Positions 8,700 through 15,502 of a stretch of DNA of 64,000 bases are shown piece by piece. The notes beneath the pieces were generated by a model. It ran no database searches. It was given only the letters and a program-made list of their open reading frames with translations, and was not told the DNA's origin. This DNA comes from Piscinibacter defluvii. GTDB taxonomy: Bacteria > Pseudomonadota > Gammaproteobacteria > Burkholderiales > Burkholderiaceae_C. The stretch lies in the NCBI RefSeq assembly GCF_004011805.1, contig NZ_ML137196.1, positions 628,154 through 692,153 on the forward strand. The letters run 5' to 3'. Every line of letters begins with the position of its first letter. The stretch's first letter is position 1. The position numbers and the translations under genes were made by a program.

Positions 8700-8784
8700 G
8701 GCGGACTCCTGTCCAGGATGGGCGTCAGCATCGCCCTGTCCCTTCAACGCCCGATGAACCGGCCGCGACGTTCGGGAACACCTT

Positions 8785-8803
8785 GTCAACCGATCGTCAA
8801 CCG
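8785..8803. repeat. direct repeat GTCAACCG spaced 11 bp
   Basis: GTCAACCG occurs at 8785-8792 and again at 8796-8803, one helical turn apart, in the divergent region between the small hypothetical gene and the alpha/beta hydrolase. This spacing is common for regulator half-sites, but no regulator can be named. Confidence 0.4.
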
Positions 8804-8830
8804 CCCGCATCCGGCCGTGCGTGCGCCGCG

Positions 8831-8842
8831 TAGACTGCCGCG
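8831..8842 (+). promoter_or_regulatory. candidate -10 element for a leaderless transcript
   Basis: TAGACT at 8831-8836 sits so that transcription would begin at about 8843, the A of the hydrolase ATG. No ribosome site precedes the ATG. The 11-mer TAGACTGCCGC recurs at 26520-26530 before the DUF4892-OmpA gene. No convincing -35 is visible. Confidence 0.35.
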
Positions 8843-9664
8843 ATGCCCCTGCTGCCGACGTCCGCGCCGCTGCGCCTCGCGCTCGCGGCCCTGCTGCTGT
8901 GCCTGCTGGTGTATGCCGGCGTGCTGGCGCTGCTGTGGTTCGCGCAGGAGCGGCTGCTGTTCCTGCCCGAGCCGCTGCCGCCCGACACCCCGCTGGCCAG
9001 CGCGCCCGACGTGCACGAGCGCGTCGTCGAGGTGCCGGGCGCGCGGCTCTCGGTGCTCGAGCTGCGCCTCCCCGATCCGTCCGGCGTGGTGTTCTTCCTG
9101 CACGGCAACGCCGGCAACCTGCGCAGCTGGTTCGTCAACGCCGAGTTCTACCGGCGCGCCAACGTCGACCTGGTGATGCTCGACTACCGCGGCTACGGCA
9201 AGAGCAGCGGGCGCATCCGCAGCGAGGCGCAGCTGCATGCCGACGTGCAGGCGGTGTGGGAGACGGTGGCGCCGCGCTACCGCGGCAAGCGCGTGGTGGT
9301 CTACGGCCGCTCGCTGGGCAGCGGGCTGGCGGCCGCGCTGGCCGCGCGCATCGGGCCGGACCTGACGCTGCTCGTCTCGCCCTACCTCAGCATGCAGGCG
9401 CTGGCCGCGCAGCACTACCCCTGGGTGCCCGCCGCGCTGCTGCGCTACCCGCTGCGCACCGACGAGGCGATCGCGCGCATCCCCGGCCCGGTGCTGCTGC
9501 TGCACGGCGAGGACGATGCGGTGATCCCGAGCAGCCACAGCCAGGCGCTGGCGCGGCTGCACCCGAACGCGCGCGTGGTGCTGGTCGAAGGCGCCGGGCA
9601 CAACGACCTGCAGCAGTTCGAGCCCTACCTCGCCGCGGTGCGCGCGGCGCTGGCGGCACGCTGA
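8843..9664 (+). CDS. alpha/beta hydrolase (BEM46/YfhR-like)
   Basis: 273 residues. An N-terminal hydrophobic anchor (about residues 8-32) is followed by an alpha/beta-hydrolase fold: FLHGNAGNLR (oxyanion HG motif), DYRGYGKSSG, nucleophile serine in GRSLGSG (about residue 158), Asp in GEDDAVIP (about 223) and His in GAGHND (about 253). This is the family of YfhR/BEM46-like serine hydrolases of unknown substrate, membrane-tethered at the inner membrane. Its stop is immediately followed by the deoA ATG, so the two are co-transcribed. A link to nucleoside salvage is only by position. Confidence 0.88.
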   Translation: MPLLPTSAPLRLALAALLLCLLVYAGVLALLWFAQERLLFLPEPLPPDTPLASAPDVHERVVEVPGARLSVLELRLPDPSGVVFFLHGNAGNLRSWFVNAEFYRRANVDLVMLDYRGYGKSSGRIRSEAQLHADVQAVWETVAPRYRGKRVVVYGRSLGSGLAAALAARIGPDLTLLVSPYLSMQALAAQHYPWVPAALLRYPLRTDEAIARIPGPVLLLHGEDDAVIPSSHSQALARLHPNARVVLVEGAGHNDLQQFEPYLAAVRAALAAR

Positions 9665-10975
9665 ATGCCGTTGCCGGCCGAGATCATCCGCGCCAAGCGT
9701 CTCGGCCAGGCGCTCGGCGATGCGCAGATCGAGGCCTTCGTGCGCGGCCTGACCGACCGCTCCTGGAGCGAGGGCCAGATCGCCGCGCTGGCGATGGCGA
9801 TCTGCCTGAACGGCATGGACCGTGCCGAGACGGTGGCGCTGACCCGCGCGATGACCCGTTCGGGCACGGTGCTGGACTGGTCGCGCGACGGCCTGCCCGG
9901 GCCGGTGGTCGACAAACATTCCACCGGCGGCATCGGCGACAAGGTCAGCCTGCTGCTCGCCCCCATCGTCGCGGCCTGCGGCGGCGTGCTGCCGATGGTC
10001 TCGGGCCGCGGCCTCGGTCACACCGGCGGCACGCTGGACAAGCTCGAGGCCCTGCCCGGCTACACCGTCGCGCCGCCGCGGCACAGGCTGCGGCGCGTGC
10101 TGCGCGAGGCCGGCTGCGCGATCGTCGGCGCGAGCACGCGCCTGGCGCCGGCCGACCGGCGGCTCTACGCGATCCGCGACGTGACGGCCACGGTCGAATC
10201 GGTCGCGCTGATCACCGCCAGCATCCTGTCGAAGAAGCTCGCCGCCGGGGTGCGCGCGCTGGTGATGGACGTGAAGGTCGGCAACGGCGCCTTCTGCCCG
10301 ACGCTGCCCGAGGCACATGCGCTGGCGCGCAGCCTGGTCGAGGTGGCACGCGGCGCCGGGCTGCCGACGCGGGCGCTGGTCACCGACATGAACCAGTGCC
10401 TGGGCACGACGGCCGGCAATGCGCTCGAGGTGCAGGAATGCCTGGCCGCGCTGGCCGGCGCGCCGGCCGAGCCGCGCCTGCGCGAGGTGACGCTGGCGCT
10501 CGCCGCACAGCTGCTGCACCTGGCCGGGCTGGCCGCCAGCGTCGAGGACGGGCGTCGGAACGCCGACGCGGCCTGGCGCAGCGGTGCGGCAGCCGAGCGC
10601 TTCGCACGCATGGTGGCCGGCCTGGGCGGGCCGCGCGACGTGTTCGCCTGGGTTCCGCCGGCCGCGCCGGCGCTGCGGCCCTTGCCTGCGCCGCGCGACG
10701 GCGTGCTGGCGGCGATGGACACCCGCGCGCTCGGCCTGGCCATCGTCGCGCTGGGCGGCGGGCGGGTGCGGCCGGGCGACACGATCGACCCGCGTGTCGG
10801 GCTGTCGCAGCTGCGGCCGCTGGGCAGCCCCGTGCGGGCCGGCGAGCCGCTGCTGCAGGTGCATGCCGCCGACGTGGCGTCGGCCGAGGCGGCCTGCCGC
10901 GCCCTCGCCGACGCACTGCGCATCGACGACATGGCGGCGCCCGCCGCGCCCGTGATCCACGCGACACTGGAGTGA
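9665..10975 (+). CDS. deoA: thymidine phosphorylase
   Basis: 436 residues. Cleaves thymidine and deoxyuridine to base and 2-deoxyribose 1-phosphate. Strong family motifs: the phosphate-binding segment DKHSTGGIGDK (about residues 83-93), SGRGLGHTGGTLDKLEA (about 114-130), and SILSKKLAAG with the conserved SKK (about 186-195). Length fits bacterial DeoA. It follows the hydrolase gene with no spacing and completes the deoxynucleoside pathway begun by the cdd-PNP-deoC operon, but is separated from it by the opposite-strand FecR/CHASE2-TIR pair. Confidence 0.95.
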   Translation: MPLPAEIIRAKRLGQALGDAQIEAFVRGLTDRSWSEGQIAALAMAICLNGMDRAETVALTRAMTRSGTVLDWSRDGLPGPVVDKHSTGGIGDKVSLLLAPIVAACGGVLPMVSGRGLGHTGGTLDKLEALPGYTVAPPRHRLRRVLREAGCAIVGASTRLAPADRRLYAIRDVTATVESVALITASILSKKLAAGVRALVMDVKVGNGAFCPTLPEAHALARSLVEVARGAGLPTRALVTDMNQCLGTTAGNALEVQECLAALAGAPAEPRLREVTLALAAQLLHLAGLAASVEDGRRNADAAWRSGAAAERFARMVAGLGGPRDVFAWVPPAAPALRPLPAPRDGVLAAMDTRALGLAIVALGGGRVRPGDTIDPRVGLSQLRPLGSPVRAGEPLLQVHAADVASAEAACRALADALRIDDMAAPAAPVIHATLE

Positions 10976-10996
10976 GAAGGTGTGAGAGAACCCAGC

Positions 10997-11650
10997 ATGC
11001 CCGCCCTGAAGGTCTGCTGCATCTCCTCGGTCGACGAGGCACGCCTGGCCATCTCGCACGGCGCCGCAGCGCTCGGCCTGGTGTCGTCCATGCCCAGCGG
11101 CCCCGGCGTGATCGACGAGGCGCTGATCGCCGAGATCGCGGCACGCGTGCCGCCGACCATCGAGACCTTCCTGCTCACCTGCCTGCAGGAGGCCGAGGCG
11201 ATCGCCGCGCAGCAGCGCCGCTGCGGCACCAGCACGCTGCAGCTGGTCGACCATGTGCCGCACGCCGAGCTGCGCCGGCTGCGCGCCGCGCTGCCCGGCA
11301 TCCGGCTGGTGCAGGTGATCCACGTGCGCGACGAGGCCTCGGTCGAGGAGGCCTGCGCGGCCGCGCCCTTCGTCGACGCGCTGCTGCTCGACTCGGGCAA
11401 CCCCACGCTCGCGGTCAAGCAGCTCGGCGGCACCGGGCGCGTGCACGACTGGTCGCTCTCGGCCCGCATCCGCGAGCGCGCCGGCGTGCCGCTGTTCCTG
11501 GCCGGCGGGCTGCGTGCCGAGAACGTCGCGCAGGCGGTGGCCGCGGTGCGGCCCTTCGGCCTGGACATCTGCAGCGGCGTGCGCAGCGAGGGCCGGCTCG
11601 ACGCCGCGAAGCTCGCGGCCTTCGCCGCCGCCCTGCGCGCCAGCGCCTGA
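10997..11650 (+). CDS. TrpF-like (phosphoribosylanthranilate isomerase family) protein
   Basis: 217 residues from the ATG at 10997; a GTG at 10982 in frame is an alternative start. The fold matches TrpF: a catalytic-type Cys in KVCCIS (family KICGIT), a catalytic-type Asp in ALLLDSG, followed by GGTGRVHDW and the phosphate loop FLAGGL. The usual arginine-bearing SPRxV segment near residue 35 is replaced by SMPSGPGVID, and no tryptophan genes are nearby. It may be a divergent paralogue acting on another substrate. It begins 21 bases after deoA and is probably in its operon. Confidence 0.75.
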   Translation: MPALKVCCISSVDEARLAISHGAAALGLVSSMPSGPGVIDEALIAEIAARVPPTIETFLLTCLQEAEAIAAQQRRCGTSTLQLVDHVPHAELRRLRAALPGIRLVQVIHVRDEASVEEACAAAPFVDALLLDSGNPTLAVKQLGGTGRVHDWSLSARIRERAGVPLFLAGGLRAENVAQAVAAVRPFGLDICSGVRSEGRLDAAKLAAFAAALRASA

Positions 11651-11663
11651 CGCGCCGTGCCTC

Positions 11664-11708
11664 CGCCTCACCCGATCGGGTGAGGCGCCCCTCACCCGCG
11701 CCGGTGAG
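11664..11708. promoter_or_regulatory. two adjacent dyads (CTCACC..GGTGAG), operator candidates
   Basis: A perfect 24-base palindrome centred at 11675/11676 (core CTCACCCGATCGGGTGAG) is followed three bases later by a second dyad, CTCACC-N6-GGTGAG, at 11691-11708. Both share the half-site CTCACC. They lie between the TrpF-like stop and the formamidase cluster. No T-run follows, so they look more like paired regulator sites than a terminator, although termination cannot be excluded. Confidence 0.55.
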
Positions 11709-11786
11709 ACGGCTTCATCGCGCGGTGGGTTTCGGTGCCGGTGCCGCGGGAACACGATGCGCCCCATCCCCCCGACGGAGCAACCC

Positions 11787-12080
11787 GTGGCGATCTACGA
11801 ATTCCTCTGCGAGCAGCACGGCGTGTTCGAGCTGCACCGGCCGATGGGCCAGGCGCCGGCCGAGCAGGCCTGCCCCGACTGCGGCGCGCCGGCCCGGCGC
11901 ATCGTCTCGGCCCCGATGGTGATCGGCAGCACGCGCAGCGCCTGGAGCGGCGCGATCGAGCGCGCCGCACGCAGCGCCCACGAGCCCGAGGTGGTCAGCT
12001 CGGTGCCCGCCGCCGGCGCGCGCCGGCGCATCCGCACGGCGCCGCTCACCCCGCAGCTGGCGCGCCTGCCGCGCCCCTGA
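11787..12080 (+). CDS. FmdB-family zinc-ribbon protein
   Basis: 97 residues from a GTG at 11787, chosen because GGAG lies six bases upstream and the product then starts VAIYEF, as FmdB proteins do (MPIYEY). The putative zinc ribbon has CEQH at the first knuckle, where the family has CxxC, and CPDC at the second. The remaining tail is basic and low in complexity. FmdB-like proteins accompany formamidase genes and have been proposed as regulators; the true role is unsettled. An in-frame ATG at 11757 is a less likely start. It is the first gene of the formamide cluster. Confidence 0.75.
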   Translation: MAIYEFLCEQHGVFELHRPMGQAPAEQACPDCGAPARRIVSAPMVIGSTRSAWSGAIERAARSAHEPEVVSSVPAAGARRRIRTAPLTPQLARLPRP

Positions 12081-12137
12081 GCCTCACCCCGCGCCGGCCG
12101 CGCCCGGCGCCTTCCTCCGCCACCGAAAGGAGACCGC

Positions 12138-13394
12138 ATGCCCAAGAACCTCTTCCCCCTCGACAACACCAAGAAGTTCACCGACCAGAAGCTCGTCGGC
12201 CACAACCGCTGGCACCCGGACATCCCGGCGGCCGTGCGCATCAAGCCCGGCGAGACCTTCCGCGCCGACTGCCGCGAGTGGTTCGACGGCGCGATCAAGA
12301 ACGACGAGTCGGCCGACGACATCCGCAACGCCCCGCTGGCCGGCGTTCACGTGCTCTCGGGCCCGTTCTACGTGGAAGGCGCCGAACCGGGTGACCTGCT
12401 GGTCGTCGACATCCTCGAGATCGACTCCTGCGACCAGGAGGACTCCGGCCCGTTCTCCGGCCAGGGCTGGGGCTACACCGGCGTGTTCGCCACCAAGAAC
12501 GGCGGCGGCTTCCTGACCGAGCGCTTCCCCGACGCCTACAAGGTGATCTGGGACTTCTCCGGCGACGTGGCCACATCGCGCCACATCCCCGAGGTCTCGT
12601 ACGTCGGCATCCACCACCCGGGCCTGATGGGCACCGCGCCTTCGGCCGAGCTGCTGGCGCGCTGGACCAAACGCGAGACCGCGCTGATCGAGACCGACCC
12701 GTACCGCGTGCCGCCGCTGGCGCTGCCGCCGCTGCCCGACAGCGCGATCCTCGGCTCGCTCAAGGGCGCCGACTACGACCGCGTCTCGAAGGAGGCCGCA
12801 CGCACCGCGCCGCCGCGCGAGAACGGCGGCAACCAGGACATCAAGAACCTGACCGCCGGCAGCCGCGTCTTCTACCCGGTGTTCGTGCCGGGCGGCAAGC
12901 TCTCGTTCGGCGACCTGCACTTCTCGCAGGGCGACGGCGAGATCACCTTCTGCGGCGCCATCGAGATGGGCGGCTTCATGGACCTGCATGTCGACCTGAT
13001 CAAGGGCGGCATGGCCAAGTACGGCGTGAAGGAGAACGCCATCTTCATGCCCGGCCTGCGCGACCCGCAGTACAGCGACTGGATCGCCTTCTCGGGCGTG
13101 TCGGTCGACAAGAACGGCAAGCAGCACTACCTCGACTCGGGGCTCGCCTACGCCAACGCCTGCCACCACGCGATCGACTACCTGATGAAGTTCGGCTACA
13201 CCGACATCCAGGCCTACATGATCCTGGGCACGGCGCCGGTGGAGGGCCGCCTGTCGGGCGTGGTGGACATCCCGAACGCCTGCTCGACGATCTACATCCC
13301 GCGCTCGATCTTCGGGTTCGACGTGCGGCCCAGCGCGAAGGGGGCGCCGCACCAGGTGAAGCAGGGCCTCCAGGTGCCGCGCTCGCCGAACTGA
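12138..13394 (+). CDS. fmdA: formamidase (acetamidase/formamidase family)
   Basis: 418 residues, cytoplasmic, hydrolysing formamide (and possibly other short amides) to formate and ammonia for nitrogen supply. The whole protein aligns by eye with the FmdA family: start MPKNLFPLD, the GPFYVEGAEPGD and DILEI segments, SGQGWGYTGVF, and the metal-site region with IHHPG, GDLHFSQGDGE and the GAIEMGGF stretch. Ribosome site AAGGAG lies seven bases before the ATG. Neighbours are an FmdB-like protein upstream and an AmiS/UreI channel downstream, the usual formamide-utilisation set. Confidence 0.96.
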   Translation: MPKNLFPLDNTKKFTDQKLVGHNRWHPDIPAAVRIKPGETFRADCREWFDGAIKNDESADDIRNAPLAGVHVLSGPFYVEGAEPGDLLVVDILEIDSCDQEDSGPFSGQGWGYTGVFATKNGGGFLTERFPDAYKVIWDFSGDVATSRHIPEVSYVGIHHPGLMGTAPSAELLARWTKRETALIETDPYRVPPLALPPLPDSAILGSLKGADYDRVSKEAARTAPPRENGGNQDIKNLTAGSRVFYPVFVPGGKLSFGDLHFSQGDGEITFCGAIEMGGFMDLHVDLIKGGMAKYGVKENAIFMPGLRDPQYSDWIAFSGVSVDKNGKQHYLDSGLAYANACHHAIDYLMKFGYTDIQAYMILGTAPVEGRLSGVVDIPNACSTIYIPRSIFGFDVRPSAKGAPHQVKQGLQVPRSPN

Positions 13395-13462
13395 GCGCCT
13401 GACCGCGGCGCACCGCCGGCGCGGGCCGGGGGTGCGCCCGACAACAAGAACGGAGGCAAGAG

Positions 13463-13975
13463 ATGCTTGGACTGGTGCTGTTCTTCGTCGGCGCGGTGCT
13501 GTGCCTGAACGGCCTCTGGCTGCTCGGCCGCATCGGCGACAACGAGATCGCGGTGATCGACTACTTCGTCGGCGGCATCACGCTGGCGGCTTCGCTCTAC
13601 CTGGCCTTCGGCCCCTCGGCCGACGCGGCGTCGATCAAGGCCGCGGCCTACACGCTGCTGTTCTCCTTCACCTATCTGTGGGTCGCGCTGAACCGCAGCA
13701 ACGGCGCGGACGGGCGCGGGCTGGGCTGGTTCTGCCTGTTCGTCGCGGTGACGGCGGTGCCGGTCACCGTGCAGGGTTTCTCCACGGCGCAGAGCACCTG
13801 GGACGTCTGGTTCGCGCTGTCCTGGGGTGCCTGGGCGGTGCTGTGGGGGCTGTTCTTCGTGCTGCTGGTGCTGAAGAAGCCGATCGCCAAGTTCGTCGGC
13901 GGCGTCACCGTGGCCGAGGGCGTGCTGACCGGCTGGGTGCCGGGCTACATGCTGCTCAACGGCATGCTCAACTGA
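13463..13975 (+). CDS. AmiS/UreI family amide/urea channel
   Basis: 170-residue integral membrane protein with six to seven hydrophobic segments. It begins MLGLVLFFVGAVLCLNG and contains the family pattern TYLWVALN near residue 70, both typical of AmiS/UreI channels that let urea or short amides cross the inner membrane. GGAGG precedes the ATG by seven bases. Sitting 68 bases after fmdA, it most likely supplies formamide to the formamidase. Confidence 0.93.
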   Translation: MLGLVLFFVGAVLCLNGLWLLGRIGDNEIAVIDYFVGGITLAASLYLAFGPSADAASIKAAAYTLLFSFTYLWVALNRSNGADGRGLGWFCLFVAVTAVPVTVQGFSTAQSTWDVWFALSWGAWAVLWGLFFVLLVLKKPIAKFVGGVTVAEGVLTGWVPGYMLLNGMLN

Positions 13976-13985
13976 GCCGCGGCCC

Positions 13986-14225
13986 ATGCCGCTGTACGAC
14001 TACGCCTGCGCCGATTGCGGGCCGTTCCGCGCCTTCCGGCCGATGAGCGAGTCGGCGCTGCCGCAGCCCTGCCCGCGCTGCGGCAGCGCGGTGCCGCGCC
14101 GGCTGGCGGCACCGATGCTCGGCGGCGGCGAGGGGGCCGGCTGGCTCGGCCGGCCCGCCGGCAATGCACGCGGCGGCTGGCGCGCGGCCTGCGGCTTCGG
14201 CTGCAACCACCTCCACTGTCGCTAG
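13986..14225 (+). CDS. FmdB-family zinc-ribbon protein
   Basis: 79 residues with an intact zinc ribbon: CADC at residues 8-11 and CPRC at about 33-36, starting MPLYDYAC as FmdB proteins do. The C-terminal tail ends in a second cluster of Cys/His residues (CGFGCNHLHC), which could form another metal site. Only ten bases separate it from the amide-channel gene, so it is in the same operon. It is the second FmdB-like protein of the cluster and converges on the EAL-type response regulator gene, 11 bases away. Confidence 0.85.
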   Translation: MPLYDYACADCGPFRAFRPMSESALPQPCPRCGSAVPRRLAAPMLGGGEGAGWLGRPAGNARGGWRAACGFGCNHLHCR

Positions 14226-14236
14226 GAATCTGCGCG

Positions 14237-15502
14237 TCAGTGCGAACCGGGCGGCCCGGCCCGCACCAGGGTGACGAGGTCACCCGGCGCGCAGGCCGGC
14301 GCGAGCGCGTCGCCCTGGCCGAACTCGCAGCCCTCCCAGCGGAAGAACTGGGCGTCGGCGTCCGAGGCGATGCCGTCGGCCACCACCGCGACGTTCAGGG
14401 TCTGCGCCAGCGCCATCAGCGAGCGAGCGACGGCGGCGCGCGACGGATCGGACGCCACGCCGCGCACGAACGGCCGGTGCAGCTTGACGCGGTCGGGCAC
14501 CAGCTGGCTGAGCCGCTGCAGCGAGATCGTCTGCGCGCCGAAGTCGAGCAGGGTCAGCATCAGGCCGTGCGCGCGCCATTCGTCGGCCGCGGCCGGCAGG
14601 CCCGGCGTGCCGGCCAGCAGCGTGGCCTCGCCGACCAGCAGGTCGATCGAGCCGGCCGGCAGCGCGGCGGCGTCGACGAGCCGGTTGACCGCGGCGCGCC
14701 AGGCGGGGTCGTCCAGGTCGTCGCCGACCAGCGGCAGCGACACCCGCAGCGGCGCCGCCAGGCGCTCCTGCCACTGCCGTGCCCAGGCCAGGGCCTGCTG
14801 CAGCAGCCCCTGCGCCAGCGCGCGCCGCGCCGGGCCGGGGCCGAGCAGCCCGGCCACGCGCGCGGCCGGCAGCAGCCCGCGCGAGCTCTTCCACTGCGGC
14901 ACCAGCTCGGCACCGCGCAGGCGTCCGCTGGCCAGCTCCAGCTCGGGCTGCACCAGCAGCACCAGCGCGTCGCGGGCGGCGCTGCCGCCGAGCTCCGCGG
15001 CCAGCGCCGCATCGCCGGCGGCCGGGCGCGCCGGCAGGCGCACCGGCAGGCGCCGCAGCGAGCGCGCATGGCGGAAGCCGCGCAGCCCGGCGATGACGAT
15101 GGACTGCAGGCGCTGCGCGGTGATCTCGGTCTTGAGGAAGTAGCCGTTGACCTCGTAGTGCGGCACGATCTCGCGCTCCGGCGCCATGCCGGGCTGGCCG
15201 GTGCGCAGCACGATCTGCATGTCGTGGTCGTCGAGCTGCTCGCGGATGTGGCGCACCAGCGCGATGCCGGCGTCGTCGGTCTCCATCACCACGTCGACCA
15301 GCGCCAGCGCCACGTCGCCGTGCTGCGCCAGCAGCTCGCGCGCCTGCGCCGCCGAGCCGGCCGACAGCAGCTCGACCGGCCGGCCCTCGAAGCCCAGGCC
15401 GGCGAGGATCAGGCGCGAGACCTCGTGCACGTCGGGCTCGTCGTCCACGAGCAGCACCTTCCAGCGCGACGGCAGGGTTTCGGCGGCGGGCTCAGCGTTC
15501 AT
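14237..15502 (-). CDS. response regulator with degenerate EAL domain
   Basis: 421 residues. REC domain at about 14-135 with the acidic pair in LLVDDEPD, phosphoacceptor Asp in LALVDVVM and the conserved Lys in YFLKTE. A C-terminal EAL-like domain follows (about 195-415), but the catalytic signature is lost: the EAL position reads GAELVPQW, and the later DDFGTG motif reads LLDFGAQT. It is therefore probably a c-di-GMP binder or a protein-interaction output, not a phosphodiesterase. The ATG at 15502 overlaps the stop of the upstream sensor-kinase gene by 11 bases, so the two form a coupled two-component pair. Confidence 0.88.
   Translation of the reverse strand: MNAEPAAETLPSRWKVLLVDDEPDVHEVSRLILAGLGFEGRPVELLSAGSAAQARELLAQHGDVALALVDVVMETDDAGIALVRHIREQLDDHDMQIVLRTGQPGMAPEREIVPHYEVNGYFLKTEITAQRLQSIVIAGLRGFRHARSLRRLPVRLPARPAAGDAALAAELGGSAARDALVLLVQPELELASGRLRGAELVPQWKSSRGLLPAARVAGLLGPGPARRALAQGLLQQALAWARQWQERLAAPLRVSLPLVGDDLDDPAWRAAVNRLVDAAALPAGSIDLLVGEATLLAGTPGLPAAADEWRAHGLMLTLLDFGAQTISLQRLSQLVPDRVKLHRPFVRGVASDPSRAAVARSLMALAQTLNVAVVADGIASDADAQFFRWEGCEFGQGDALAPACAPGDLVTLVRAGPPGSH

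Noticed and set aside
8786-11767. 993-codon minus-strand open frame opposite hydrolase, deoA and the TrpF-like gene
   Set aside because: No domain; the plus strand has complete DeoA and hydrolase motifs.
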